Notes: a model not told the origin generated them from the sequence alone. A DNA stretch of 64,000 nt from Candidatus Thorarchaeota archaeon (GCA_016840385.1 JAEOSL010000007.1:1-64000), one strand, 5' to 3'. Shown: positions 1-8,605, numbered from the stretch's first letter. Numbers and translations: made by a program.

Positions 1-565
1 AGCGGCGTATCCTTTTCAGGATATTATCTCGTTCCTCAGTTCTAATTCCTCGCTGTCCTCTAGCCTTCAGGAAATTCACTACTATGTCCATATCACGTGA
101 AACTTTCTTCTTTCTTTCATCTTCATCGATAAGATAGTCTTTTGCAGTTTCAAGATATTCTAGAATTATATCCGCAGTTGCTTCTCCAGTCCTTAGCTCA
201 TGAGCGATGGGATCTAGAACCCTATTGACCTTTGCATTTGATGAGCTAGAATCTGATGACTCTGTAGTGGAACTTGAATTCTCTTCTTCCTCTACAACGC
301 TATCGGGAACGAGCGGTTCTTCTAAGGGAGTTGTATCAATTGGATCCTCTGCGATTGGGTCTGGAGTAAGTGGTGTTTCTATCGTGTCAATATCTTGTTT
401 TATTCTAGAGAAAAGAGGTACAATGGAGGGCGATAAATCAGAAGGAAGTTCTGTTGCGAGATTAAGCCGTTCTCTCAATTCTCGTAATTGGTCAAAGAGT
501 TCAACTAGACCCGATTGCATAAGGTCAACCAATTGGCGGATATCATTTAATTCATCATCATTCAA
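1..565 (-). CDS. Hypothetical acidic, partly disordered protein, cut by the left window edge
   Basis: I do not recognise this gene. The reverse strand is open from 565 to position 1, giving about 188 residues without a stop. It begins with a helical segment rich in Leu, Asp and Arg that may be a coiled coil. A low-complexity linker rich in Pro, Glu, Asp and Ser follows, then a charged helical C-terminal part with RKKK and ARGQRG. An in-frame stop lies just upstream near 620. The likely start is TTG at 565 (M-NDDEL), with a GGGGGC stretch upstream; GTG near 583 is possible. The acidic linker suggests two helical modules joined by a flexible tether (inference). The C-terminus lies outside the window. 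Confidence 0.55.
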   Translation of the reverse strand, partial: MNDDELNDIRQLVDLMQSGLVELFDQLRELRERLNLATELPSDLSPSIVPLFSRIKQDIDTIETPLTPDPIAEDPIDTTPLEEPLVPDSVVEEEENSSSTTESSDSSSSNAKVNRVLDPIAHELRTGEATADIILEYLETAKDYLIDEDERKKKVSRDMDIVVNFLKARGQRGIRTEERDNILKRIRR

Positions 566-664
566 GGACCTAAAGCCCCCAGAGAGTATCACTATGGAAT
601 CCAGTTTGTGGTCTTATCAGGATTGCGTGTTGGGCCTAGATAGCACAATCAAAGTATGATTCCA

Positions 665-1621
665 TCACAATGAAACACTGATGAATCGTACAAGATTTTC
701 ATGACAAATCTTCGAAATCTCCTTCTCAGAGTATCCTCGTTCTTCTAGAGCCGGAGGAACTCTCACAAGATCAGCTGGTCCGCCTACATCTCCGATATAC
801 CTGAGCTCTGGCATCAGATATTGGAAGAAATCCGGTCCAAGGGCTACGTTCTCAATAGACGTGAGTTCAACTATACGGTCTATATGATCAACAAGATGTT
901 CTAGTGGTACTACTCCCTTCTGAGAGTCGATGAACGCAGAGATGAAATTAACCGCAATGACTCCATTTCGTTCTCCAATGGCCTGAATCTGTTGGTCTGT
1001 GATATTTCTAACATCGTTATACACACTCTTTGAGTTGGAATGTGATACAAAAACTGGCTGCGAAGCATGTTCAATTGCGCCCCAGAAAGTTTTCTCTCCA
1101 ACATGAACCAAATCGAGAATCATACTTTTCTTTGCAGCATAGTCTAGAAGTCGCACTCCATCAGGTGTAAGACCTATATCATCTTCTACTCTGCAACCGC
1201 TCCCATAATGATTCTGGCCATCATGAGTTATGGCTATACTTCTGAGTCCCTGATTGTAGAGGAAATCAAGGGTTTCAAATTCAGTATCAATTGCTGCTGA
1301 ACCCTCGATGGATAGGATGACGGTACTCTTTCCTTGTTTGGTAATGTTCTCAATGTCTTTCTTGGAAACTGCAACCTCTAGGTATGGATGCTTCTTGATA
1401 TTCTCAGGTTGGAACAGACTCATGGTCCGAAGCACTGTATCACGGTCTCTGAAGTCATATTCAGCATGTCCAAAGTCTCCACCTATTTGGACCACTGAGA
1501 GTCCAACTCTGGCTATCTCAAGACCTTTCATGAAATCCTCAACAAGATGTCTGGGAGCAGCTCCAGCTTCAACCATAAACATCAGAATTCCCAGATCAGA
1601 ATGAGCATCAGCAAATTGCAT
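665..1621 (-). CDS. Membrane dipeptidase-like metallopeptidase, family M19
   Basis: Family M19 enzymes are zinc hydrolases of an amidohydrolase-like TIM barrel that cleave dipeptides. The N-terminus has D-A-H-S-D, matching the family's HxD zinc ligands, followed by S-I-E-G. The central DLVHVGEKTFW segment and SHSNSKSV are strongly M19-like. At 318 residues it is a normal length. No signal peptide is visible, so it is probably cytoplasmic and used in peptide or D-amino-acid dipeptide turnover (inference). It starts at ATG 1621 and is divergent from korB across a 127-bp gap that should hold both promoters. Confidence 0.87.
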   Translation of the reverse strand: MQFADAHSDLGILMFMVEAGAAPRHLVEDFMKGLEIARVGLSVVQIGGDFGHAEYDFRDRDTVLRTMSLFQPENIKKHPYLEVAVSKKDIENITKQGKSTVILSIEGSAAIDTEFETLDFLYNQGLRSIAITHDGQNHYGSGCRVEDDIGLTPDGVRLLDYAAKKSMILDLVHVGEKTFWGAIEHASQPVFVSHSNSKSVYNDVRNITDQQIQAIGERNGVIAVNFISAFIDSQKGVVPLEHLVDHIDRIVELTSIENVALGPDFFQYLMPELRYIGDVGGPADLVRVPPALEERGYSEKEISKICHENLVRFISVSL

Positions 1622-1748
1622 GAAGTGGCTAGTATCAATCTACCTTAAACACATTCGGCTTTCTGGTTGAGTATAAACTGAGGGCATTGCTATGTCCCTT
1701 AGAGAATGGGTTATTAGTCTCTCATGCTCAGGACCAACTTAGATGTAG

Positions 1749-2588
1749 GTGAATGTGTTGGCGTCAAAATCAAAGCATTTCGCAAGACATTATCTTCGAG
1801 AAGAGGCGTTGCCTACCCCCTTTTGCCCTTCATGCGGGAACGGACAAACGAGCAATGCATTTCTAAAAGCAGTCAAAGACCTTGGTCATGAGGATTTAAG
1901 TGAGTTTGCCTTTGTATCTGGTATCGGATGCGGTGCGTGGATTCCATCTCCTCATTATAATGCTGATACTCTCCATACAACTCATGGCAGAGCAATTGCC
2001 TTTGCAACTGGTCTAAAACTATCCAACCCCGAATTGAAAGTGGTTGTGATCAGTGGAGATGGTGACCTAGCAGCTATTGGTGGCAATCACCTCATCCATG
2101 CGGCACGTCGTAATATCGATATGACTGTAATCTGTTCTAACAACTACATCTATGGAATGACAGGGGGACAAGTAAGTTCTACCACCTTCACCGGAGACCG
2201 TACAAGTACATCACCTTATGGTAATCCCGAGCGTCCATTTGACCTATCTCGTCTTGTTGCAGCAGCAGGTGCTAACTACGTAGCTCGTTGGACAACAGCA
2301 CATCCCGTTCAAGCCTCACGTGCAATGAAAACCGCTCTTCAAAAGAAAGGATTCTCATTTGTCGAGATGATATCTCAGTGCCCAACTGCTTATGGTCGCA
2401 GAACCAAATCTGGTGATGGTGTCGATATGATCAAATGGTTCAAGACATTCCCGCGGCGCAAGAAAGACGACCCAGTGGAACAGAAGATTCCCACACGAGA
2501 TGGTGTGGACCTAGGAGTCTTTGCGGATAGAGATGAAACATCATTCATAGAATCTATGAATGCAACCTATGCTGGCTTGGAGGACTAG
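1749..2588 (+). CDS. korB: 2-oxoacid:ferredoxin oxidoreductase, beta subunit (KorB-like)
   Basis: This is the thiamine-diphosphate subunit of a 2-oxoacid (probably 2-oxoglutarate) ferredoxin oxidoreductase, which oxidatively decarboxylates a 2-oxoacid to acyl-CoA and reduces ferredoxin. The N-terminus carries FCPSCGNGQ and GIGCG, whose cysteines are expected to hold the 4Fe-4S cluster. The ThDP motif GDGDLAAIGGNH...NNYIYGMTGGQ lies around residues 100-150, and QCPTAYGRR follows. Length is 279. The start is GTG 1749; GTG 1755 is an alternative. It sits 3 bp upstream of the gamma subunit, so they form an operon. No alpha subunit (KorA) is nearby, so it must be encoded elsewhere. The 2-oxoglutarate assignment is from family resemblance only. 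Confidence 0.88.
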   Translation: MNVLASKSKHFARHYLREEALPTPFCPSCGNGQTSNAFLKAVKDLGHEDLSEFAFVSGIGCGAWIPSPHYNADTLHTTHGRAIAFATGLKLSNPELKVVVISGDGDLAAIGGNHLIHAARRNIDMTVICSNNYIYGMTGGQVSSTTFTGDRTSTSPYGNPERPFDLSRLVAAAGANYVARWTTAHPVQASRAMKTALQKKGFSFVEMISQCPTAYGRRTKSGDGVDMIKWFKTFPRRKKDDPVEQKIPTRDGVDLGVFADRDETSFIESMNATYAGLED

Positions 2589-2591
2589 AAG

Positions 2592-3116
2592 ATGAGAACA
2601 GAGATTCGATTTGCTGGTACTGGTGGCATGGGCGTAGTTCTTGCAGGAGTCATCCTAGGTCATGCAGCTGTCACTCACGGTGGACTCGAGGCTATCCAAA
2701 GTCAGAGTTACGGTTCAGAAGCTCGTGGAACCGCTGCAAAGAGTGAAGTAATCATCAGTGACGAGCCAATCAACTATCCAAAGGTGCGAGAATCTGACTA
2801 CTTTATTGTGATGTCACAGAAAGCACTCGAGATGTACCTGAGTGGAGCTAAGAAAGGAAGTATAGTTCTAGCTGATCCCGACCTTGTGAAGACCGATGAG
2901 ATAGAAGGTTACGAAGTCGTTGAGGTGCCTGCAATGAAGACTGCAGACGAAATGGGCTTGAGGCTTGTATCCAACATGGTCATGCTTGGAGCCTTTGTCA
3001 AAAAGTCAGGGCTCTTTCCGATTGAAGTTTTGGAAAAGACACTGGCTGAGTTCGTTAGCAAAAAGTATCTACAGGCTGATATTGACGCAGTTCGTGCTGG
3101 TGCTGATCTGGTCTAA
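2592..3116 (+). CDS. korC: 2-oxoacid:ferredoxin oxidoreductase, gamma subunit (KorC-like)
   Basis: This is the gamma domain subunit that pairs with the KorB-like protein upstream; the family helps bind coenzyme A and stabilise the complex. The N-terminus FAGTGGMGVVLAG is the Gly-rich signature of the family. QSYGSEARGTAAKSEV, which follows it, is the most diagnostic block. The protein is 174 residues, typical for a free-standing gamma subunit, and starts with ATG 2592 three bases after the korB stop, implying translational coupling. It ends overlapping the stop of the convergent MoaD/ThiS-like gene by 4 bp. Confidence 0.9.
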   Translation: MRTEIRFAGTGGMGVVLAGVILGHAAVTHGGLEAIQSQSYGSEARGTAAKSEVIISDEPINYPKVRESDYFIVMSQKALEMYLSGAKKGSIVLADPDLVKTDEIEGYEVVEVPAMKTADEMGLRLVSNMVMLGAFVKKSGLFPIEVLEKTLAEFVSKKYLQADIDAVRAGADLV

Positions 3117-3391
3117 CCACCATGTACCAATGGCAAGAGCGTCAGAATATCTCCATCTTTCAATACAGTTTCGAGACCGCCTGTGACTCCTATATCCACT
3201 TCGTTACAGAGTATCATAGAGTCTCGGTCAATCTCTGCAGGTTTTCTCCAAACACCCTGTAGATACGAGTTCATCTCAAGTATCCTGACAAATAGATGCT
3301 CAATAGTGAAACCAACCGCAATCTCAACTTCTATGATTCCATCCTCTATCTCTCGTGCTATTGGTCCATGAAATCGAACTGAAACCTTCAT
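3113..3391 (-). CDS. MoaD/ThiS-family beta-grasp sulfur carrier or ubiquitin-like protein
   Basis: This small protein of 92 residues ends in Gly-Gly (LVHGG). That terminus is adenylated and thiocarboxylated or conjugated in the MoaD/ThiS/SAMP family. The N-terminal MKVSVRFHGPIAREI strand-turn-strand and the segment DGDILTLLPLVHGG near the end are typical of MoaD. It may donate sulfur in molybdopterin or thiamine synthesis or tRNA thiolation, or act as a protein modifier; sequence alone does not decide. It stands alone, convergent with korC and overlapping it by 4 bp, with no E1-like partner nearby. Confidence 0.82.
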   Translation of the reverse strand: MKVSVRFHGPIAREIEDGIIEVEIAVGFTIEHLFVRILEMNSYLQGVWRKPAEIDRDSMILCNEVDIGVTGGLETVLKDGDILTLLPLVHGG

Positions 3392-3481
3392 AGGATACCC
3401 CGCTCATTTTGCTTGAGTGAATGCTTGATAAAGGACTTGCTTTATGCTGTAGTCTTAAGCTCTATAAACGAAAAGGATTGA

Positions 3482-5005
3482 TTGCGAACTATGACTGTGG
3501 ATTGCGAAACTGAAACCACTCCAGAAGTGGTATCAAGCAGGTTTGCTCGCATTTTTGGTCTAGAAGACCCGACACCTGACGCAGTGCGCTATGTCAAAAT
3601 CCTTTCAGTTCTCCTTCCTTCTTTTGCAGCAAGCTTTCAGATTAGTACAACGTTCTGGATGATTCACATGGCTGAGACCCTCGGTGGGGGCGATTACTTT
3701 GCAGGTCTTACCCTCGTTGGAATCCTAGTTGTCATTCAGATGGCTGTTCAGACTGCACTGGACTATCCCACAGGTGCACTCGGAGATTGGATTGGCCAGC
3801 GGTATGTAATTGCATCCGCGCTTCTATGCTATGCTGTAGCGTTCTATCTATCCTCCCAGATTATTATTGGAACTCCATTCATCGTTTACGTTGCTATTTA
3901 CGCGCTCTTTGGATTGGGGTCATCACAGGAAAGTGGCGCATTTTCTGCATGGTTTGATAACAATTACAAAGTTGCAATGCCCCATGACAAAGACCGCAAA
4001 CAGTACGGAGTGTTCCAAGGTCGATTGGGTATGATCTGGCAGGTCTGCTCAACACTCGTGTTAATTCCTGGTTCTTTGCTAGCATGGCAATACGGTCGTC
4101 AATTTGTATTCGGTTTCCAAGCTATATTAACTGTCTTTCTTGCAATAGCAGTTCTCAAACTTGTCAAGGACTTGCCTGGCGTTAAAGAGGAAAAGGAAGA
4201 AAAAGCCTCTATCAAAGAATACGGAGCTCTTCTGAAAGATGGGTTCAGGTTTCTTGTGTCCAGTCGGTTTGTCACATTCATTATCCTTGGCGAAGTAGTG
4301 ATGTTTAGCACTGGCCCTATATGGTGGAACCTCATTCTATTCCCATTATACTTCAGTTTCCTTGTCACCATGGTAGCAGTTTCAGCATTTCGAACCCTTG
4401 TATTTCTCCCTCAGGCTGTGGCAAACGAAAGAAGTGGCGTTCTTGCCAAGAGATTCGAACCGAAAAAATGGATTCCACGCTTCAGGATTTTGCAATTTAT
4501 GGGTGTGATTTTCTATCTCATTCTAGCAGCTATTGTACACTTCTTTCCGGGCATTCCACCTGGAACTGATCCAGCAACCCTTGAGTTCCTTAGCATAATG
4601 ATTCCCTTCACTAATCTTCCATTAATTGAGGTACCAGCTGTAACAATAATCCCCGTGATCCTTATGTTCCTCGTATTCATTTCATTGAACCTGTTTGGTG
4701 GAATAGCAGGAATTCTCACTCAACGAGTAATGCTGGATGTTATTCCAAATAGGATTCGAAATTCGATGTATTCGTTACAACCCACTTTGGTCATGCTGAT
4801 TTCAATGCCGCTCATTGCATTCTTTGGATGGTTTATACCATACTCTGGCGGATTCACATGGACTTTCATCATCTGTGCCTTCATTTCTCTTATAGCTGTA
4901 TTGATGATTCGGCAAGCATTCAAGTATCCAATACCAAAGGCTGAAGCAGTTGTCAAGGCAGATGAGGAAGAGAGTGAAGAAGTCAAAGAGATGGATATTA
5001 CCTAG
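3482..5005 (+). CDS. Major facilitator superfamily transporter
   Basis: This 507-residue membrane protein has about twelve hydrophobic segments in the usual 6+6 arrangement, split by a charged loop near residues 230-250 (VKEEKEEKASIKEYG). The first half carries an MFS-like loop (DYPTGALGDWIGQR), resembling the G-x-x-x-D-R-x-G-R motif between helices 2 and 3. The C-terminal tail is acidic. The substrate cannot be told. The start given is TTG 3482 after an AAAAGGA ribosome-binding site; ATG 3491 is an alternative three codons in. It converges with mch at a 10-bp gap. Confidence 0.82.
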   Translation: MRTMTVDCETETTPEVVSSRFARIFGLEDPTPDAVRYVKILSVLLPSFAASFQISTTFWMIHMAETLGGGDYFAGLTLVGILVVIQMAVQTALDYPTGALGDWIGQRYVIASALLCYAVAFYLSSQIIIGTPFIVYVAIYALFGLGSSQESGAFSAWFDNNYKVAMPHDKDRKQYGVFQGRLGMIWQVCSTLVLIPGSLLAWQYGRQFVFGFQAILTVFLAIAVLKLVKDLPGVKEEKEEKASIKEYGALLKDGFRFLVSSRFVTFIILGEVVMFSTGPIWWNLILFPLYFSFLVTMVAVSAFRTLVFLPQAVANERSGVLAKRFEPKKWIPRFRILQFMGVIFYLILAAIVHFFPGIPPGTDPATLEFLSIMIPFTNLPLIEVPAVTIIPVILMFLVFISLNLFGGIAGILTQRVMLDVIPNRIRNSMYSLQPTLVMLISMPLIAFFGWFIPYSGGFTWTFIICAFISLIAVLMIRQAFKYPIPKAEAVVKADEEESEEVKEMDIT

Positions 5006-5015
5006 AAAACTACGG

Positions 5016-5987
5016 TTACATCCCAAATGATTGCTTGAGGATCTTGGAATTGAGTTCTCCTGCATGGTAAACTTTTCCAGTTTCAACATGATTGATTGTG
5101 ACCTCTGCAGGACTGAAGAGTAGAGGATCCACTTTGTAAAAATCAAATTCAACGTTCTTGAATAGATCATAGAAGGGTTGACCATATTGGTCTGATGTTG
5201 ACGATGGAACTTTCTCTACTATCTCCTGCAAATTATCATCTTCCGACTTTACAAAATAAAACGTTCGACCACCATAGAGAATGCAATCATTGGTAACTCC
5301 CATTGCCTTGCTATCATTCTTAGCAACTGGTGCAATAGGTGCAACGCCATGCCCTCGTCTAACCTTCTCGGGGTCAAATCCTATCTCGTGGAGCTTATGC
5401 AAGCCTACCTCTACAATTCGAGATGAAATTTGTACTGAACCTGCAATGCTTGCAGTTGGTACAACAATACAGTGCAAGTTTGAAGTAGAAATCCTGCATT
5501 TTTCAGCAATATACTCTGTAACTTCATCTGAGGGACTTACCCTACTCTCAAGAACTATGACTCCTTTCTTTGACCTATCCTTGTACTCTAACTCTTCATA
5601 CAGCTTCTTTTCAACTTGAGCCAAAGCTCTGGCTGGCCCTGAACCCATTGCAAAGTATTTCCCAACTTTGATGGTCCATCCTGCGTATTGTGACGCAAGT
5701 GTAGCAATCTTTGGGTAGTCAGTTCCTACAATGACTGCTGGTAGTTCGAGGTCGTCGATATACATCGTGCTTAGCTTGACCGAGCCTAGTCCTCCCAAAC
5801 AGACCTCTCCAATGAGTCTTCCAAGATCTGCAGTCCCTGTACACTCAATTCCAGCATCAATAATCGTTGTGCCATTCTTGCTCTCAGATATCTTACAGTC
5901 TAGACTGTCCTTATCATCCAAAATCGTCTTGACAATTTCTAGAGCTCCTTTATTCACACTGTGGTTCAACTTCTGCAAAATCTCCAC
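5016..5987 (-). CDS. mch: Methenyltetrahydromethanopterin cyclohydrolase
   Basis: Mch interconverts 5-formyl- and 5,10-methenyl-tetrahydromethanopterin in the archaeal C1 (methyl) branch of the Wood-Ljungdahl pathway. The 323-residue length matches the family. Diagnostic blocks are DAGIECTGTADLGR, VGKYFAMGSGPARAL, ESRVSPSDEVTEYIAEKC and the IAPVAKNDSKAMGVTNDC region with YGGRTFYFV after it. It starts with ATG 5987. No other C1-pathway gene is adjacent. Its presence argues for a tetrahydromethanopterin-using archaeon. The enzyme is cytoplasmic. Confidence 0.95.
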   Translation of the reverse strand: MEILQKLNHSVNKGALEIVKTILDDKDSLDCKISESKNGTTIIDAGIECTGTADLGRLIGEVCLGGLGSVKLSTMYIDDLELPAVIVGTDYPKIATLASQYAGWTIKVGKYFAMGSGPARALAQVEKKLYEELEYKDRSKKGVIVLESRVSPSDEVTEYIAEKCRISTSNLHCIVVPTASIAGSVQISSRIVEVGLHKLHEIGFDPEKVRRGHGVAPIAPVAKNDSKAMGVTNDCILYGGRTFYFVKSEDDNLQEIVEKVPSSTSDQYGQPFYDLFKNVEFDFYKVDPLLFSPAEVTINHVETGKVYHAGELNSKILKQSFGM

Positions 5988-6091
5988 TGAATATCATCCA
6001 TCTTTCGCTAAAATAGTGTTCCAAAAGGAATTGTAGTGCTTCTTATACATTCAACCATACCAGATTATAAAGCAGGGAGTGTGCTGGACAC

Positions 6092-6721
6092 GTGGATGTT
6101 TCACAGATGGACGAGATAACAATCTGGAGCCAGACCAAGAAAGGTGGAAAAGTGGTTGAACGATTCTCACCAACTACAGATACAATCAATCTTAGTGACA
6201 GGCGTATCGGTTCTACGGACCTATCATCGCTAGATCAATTTCCGAATCTATCGACCTTTATCATATCAGGTAATGAACTACAGAGTATTGACCTCTCTAA
6301 TATGAAGACATGTGAGAATCTACTTGAACTCTCACTGGGTAGTAATGCGATGGAAGCGATTGACCTGGCTCCTTTAGCAAATTGCACGAGTCTAATGCAT
6401 CTTGATATTTCATTCAACAAACTAAAAGATATCAATCTCACACCCCTGGCACAGTGTAAGGACCTCAAGGCACTTCATCTCTATGACAATAAACTTGTAT
6501 CTATTGACCTATCAGTTCTTGGTAAATGCAAGAAGTTACGAAATCTGTCCCTCAATAACAATGGAATAAAGTCACTCGATATCTCGGCTCTGTTCAAGTG
6601 TCCAAGTCTTATGCAACTAGGTTTGGATGAGAGTGTGAAACTTACTGCTGATAAGAAGTTCAAAGAAGTAAACCCACCTCGAGCACTGAAACCATTACTT
6701 GGAAATATCGAATGGTACTAG
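6092..6721 (+). CDS. Leucine-rich-repeat protein, likely intracellular
   Basis: The 209-residue protein is almost entirely made of leucine-rich repeats. About five to six units of 22-24 residues recur, each containing an L-x-x-L-x-L/I-x-x-N core followed by an IDLSxLxxC stretch (for example LSLGSNAMEAIDLAPLANC and LHLYDNKLVSIDLSVLGKC). There is no signal peptide or membrane helix, so it is probably a cytoplasmic protein-interaction scaffold. The Cys at the end of each unit resembles the cysteine-containing LRR type. The GTG start at 6092 is preferred by position; ATG 6107 is possible. Binding partner unknown. Confidence 0.78.
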   Translation: MDVSQMDEITIWSQTKKGGKVVERFSPTTDTINLSDRRIGSTDLSSLDQFPNLSTFIISGNELQSIDLSNMKTCENLLELSLGSNAMEAIDLAPLANCTSLMHLDISFNKLKDINLTPLAQCKDLKALHLYDNKLVSIDLSVLGKCKKLRNLSLNNNGIKSLDISALFKCPSLMQLGLDESVKLTADKKFKEVNPPRALKPLLGNIEWY

Positions 6722-6761
6722 AACAACAACGGATATTCCCACTTAGTTTCAAAACTCGTTA

Positions 6762-7721
6762 TTATGCTATTATTATTAGTCCCATAATCAGATAGATGAA
6801 GAATGGAAGCATCTCAATGATATCATGAATGGCATGAAGTGATACAGGCATCACTAGACTCTTTGTCCATTCATATGCAACCCCAAGAACCAGTCCAATT
6901 TGAGCTTGGAAGAGCAATGACATCAGTAGTGATCCAAATAATGCATTAATCCAAAACGGAGTCAGGGTGAGGTACATCAGAAAATTTGCAGGGATGTGAA
7001 ATAGACCAAAAATAAGGGAGCTCAATAGGATACCGTTTACCCTGCCATATCGTTCCGTCAACGCTGGTTGGAGAATTGCACGAAACAGGAACTCCTCCGG
7101 TATCGCAACTGTGAGCAAGATTAACACGATTGCTATCGCCAATGCTAGTGGAATGTATTGCATCCAAATGGAAGGATGAACCATGAGAGTTAATTCATCG
7201 AAATTTCGTACTCCAATTAGAATCCAGACGAATAATCCATAGAGAACACCAATTGTCAAAGCCCAGCTCAGGGTCCTCTGATTGGCAATGGAGAATCCAA
7301 GTTGTGCTCTATTCACCTTGGTTGACAATAGTACAACAATAAGAGGAATTAAAAACAGAAAGCCAAATTGAATCAGATTTGACATGTAGAATGATCCTAT
7401 TTGGATACAAATGATAATACCCACCATAGCTATGATGAGTATAATCGATAGTAGACTAACTTTCATTCTTGGAATCCCTATCTTTGTTTCACGATTCTCA
7501 GGAATGTATAGAATCACAAGTATGAACAAGAGGAAAAATAGACCAGTTGACGGCGGCAGGTCTACGAAGACTGACAAAATTGGCAAGCTTGAATAGACTG
7601 TTAATTGGACAGCTACGATTGAAACAATGATCCAAACTATTACAGAACGGCGCCGCAAGACGCGTTTGAGAAGCTCGATGTACTCATGAGAATCCTGCTT
7701 AGGTTTTGACTCCATCTCCAC
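6762..7721 (-). CDS. CPBP (CAAX protease/bacteriocin-processing-like) intramembrane metalloprotease
   Basis: This is a 319-residue integral membrane protein with about eight hydrophobic helices. The CPBP/Abi signature is present: motif 1 EEFLFRAI (EExxxR) near residue 210, motif 2 FGLFHIPANF (FxxxH) near 240, and a final HAIHDI near 300. Members cleave prenylated or secreted peptides within the membrane, or process bacteriocin-like peptides; the substrate here is unknown. The start is GTG 7721, with ATG 7715 two codons later. The gene is monocistronic, convergent with the LRR gene. Confidence 0.84.
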   Translation of the reverse strand: MEMESKPKQDSHEYIELLKRVLRRRSVIVWIIVSIVAVQLTVYSSLPILSVFVDLPPSTGLFFLLFILVILYIPENRETKIGIPRMKVSLLSIILIIAMVGIIICIQIGSFYMSNLIQFGFLFLIPLIVVLLSTKVNRAQLGFSIANQRTLSWALTIGVLYGLFVWILIGVRNFDELTLMVHPSIWMQYIPLALAIAIVLILLTVAIPEEFLFRAILQPALTERYGRVNGILLSSLIFGLFHIPANFLMYLTLTPFWINALFGSLLMSLLFQAQIGLVLGVAYEWTKSLVMPVSLHAIHDIIEMLPFFIYLIMGLIIIA

Positions 7722-7949
7722 GCACTGGAATAACCTCTATTACTTTCTTATCAAATATTCGCTAAAGTTCCGACTTACCAAAATACTGATAATTTTGACC
7801 GCTTGTTCCGCATCTTAAGGATATGCAGAAGGTACTTGATAACAAAGCAGACCGGTGGTGTTCGGAGACGGACCTATACATTGTCTAGATGATCTTATTC
7901 CTCTTCGAAAGCTTTATCTAAAATTCTAATACGCTCTCCACTTGTTATT

Positions 7950-8119
7950 GCCCCAGTAGCTCAGACTGGTTTTATTAGCGGATTAGTCCGCTGATACACA
8001 GAAAGATCGCCTCCTTGGTAAGAGCGAAGGAACATGCTTCCTTTTCGACTAAGAGGAGGCCGCGAGTTCAAGCGATTCGGGATTTCCCCGATTCGGAGCA
8101 AATCTCGCCTGGGGCTCCA
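7950..8119 (+). tRNA. tRNA-Thr(GGT) interrupted by three putative introns
   Basis: The acceptor strands GCCCCAG (7950-7956) and CTGGGGC (8109-8115) pair perfectly, followed by discriminator T (usual for archaeal tRNA-Thr) and CCA. The anticodon stem CCTCC (8010-8014) pairs with GGAGG (8055-8059), giving loop TTGGTAA with anticodon GGT at 8017-8019. Extra sequence lies in the D arm (about 7970-8003, with a 6-bp hairpin at 7977-7992). More lies after anticodon-loop position 37 (about 8021-8053, hairpin AAGGAA/TTCCTT) and inside the T loop (about 8072-8101, hairpin TCGGG/CCCGA). The T stem is GCGAG/CTCGC. My fold leaves the variable loop short and one D-stem mismatch, so exact splice points are uncertain. 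Confidence 0.8.
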
Positions 8120-8150
8120 TTTCTTCCTCAATGATGCAACTATCAATTCA

Positions 8151-8453
8151 CTATGTGTTAGACTCTGATATTTTGACTATCCTATAATACTGATAGAGTG
8201 TATCAGTTACTAGAAATATCACCCATGCAAGAAAGAAAGGAACAGGTAATGGTTTCAAAGCCCACGAACCCGGACGATAATTTTCAATGTAAAAAATGAG
8301 CTCACTCAAACAGAATAGCGATATTAGAGGTAACGAAACAATTCCTAGAGCTACTCTGCACTTTTTGATTGTGATTGAATCTCTTGGAATCCAAACTTGA
8401 AGTATACCCCTTATCCCCAAATATAGAAAAATTACAGGAAGTTCTAATGCCAA
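8151..8453 (-). CDS. Small membrane protein of unknown function, inside a tRNA-Thr-flanked segment
   Basis: I do not recognise the family. The 100-residue protein has about three hydrophobic segments (residues 5-20, 35-55, 70-90) and a conserved-looking RPGSW...PVPFFLAW block. It has a frameshifted paralogue about 0.55 kb downstream at 9003-9315, which shows it is a real coding gene. Both share a TTG start preceded by a GGTGG(T)(A/G)GAGG ribosome-binding site. It lies on the opposite strand between the intact tRNA-Thr and an orphan tRNA-Thr 3' fragment, so it may be cargo of a very small integrated element (inference). Confidence 0.65.
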   Translation of the reverse strand: MALELPVIFLYLGIRGILQVWIPRDSITIKKCRVALGIVSLPLISLFCLSELIFYIENYRPGSWALKPLPVPFFLAWVIFLVTDTLYQYYRIVKISESNT

Positions 8454-8513
8454 CCTCTACCACCAATCCGTATTGCAGATTTTCTCATATCTATATTTGG
8501 ATTAACGTAGACT

Positions 8514-8541
8514 GTGAGTTCAAATCTCGGCTGGGGCTCCA
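8514..8541 (+). repeat. Orphan 3' fragment of tRNA-Thr (T arm, acceptor, CCA), att-like
   Basis: The segment has GAG-TTCAAAT-CTCG, then CTGGGGC, T and CCA. It repeats the T arm and 3' acceptor of the tRNA-Thr at 7950-8119 in the same orientation. No matching 5' acceptor GCCCCAG is found between 8120 and 8513, so it is not a complete tRNA. The T loop is uninterrupted here, unlike in the complete gene. The arrangement (complete tRNA, cargo, 3' fragment) is that of an attL-attR pair left by tRNA-targeted integration. Confidence 0.7.
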
Positions 8542-8605
8542 CTTTTTTTACTTTAACAAGAAAATCTATCAGGTATAGTGGAACTGACAATGTGAGGGAA
8601 TATCT

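Noticed and set aside
207..659. Plus-strand ORF of 150 codons rich in Ser and Thr
   Set aside because: It is a frame shadow of the acidic, Ser-rich gene on the minus strand (1-565); its composition mirrors that gene's linker.
7961..8146. Minus-strand ORF across the tRNA-Thr
   Set aside because: It lies over the intron-containing tRNA and has no protein-like features.
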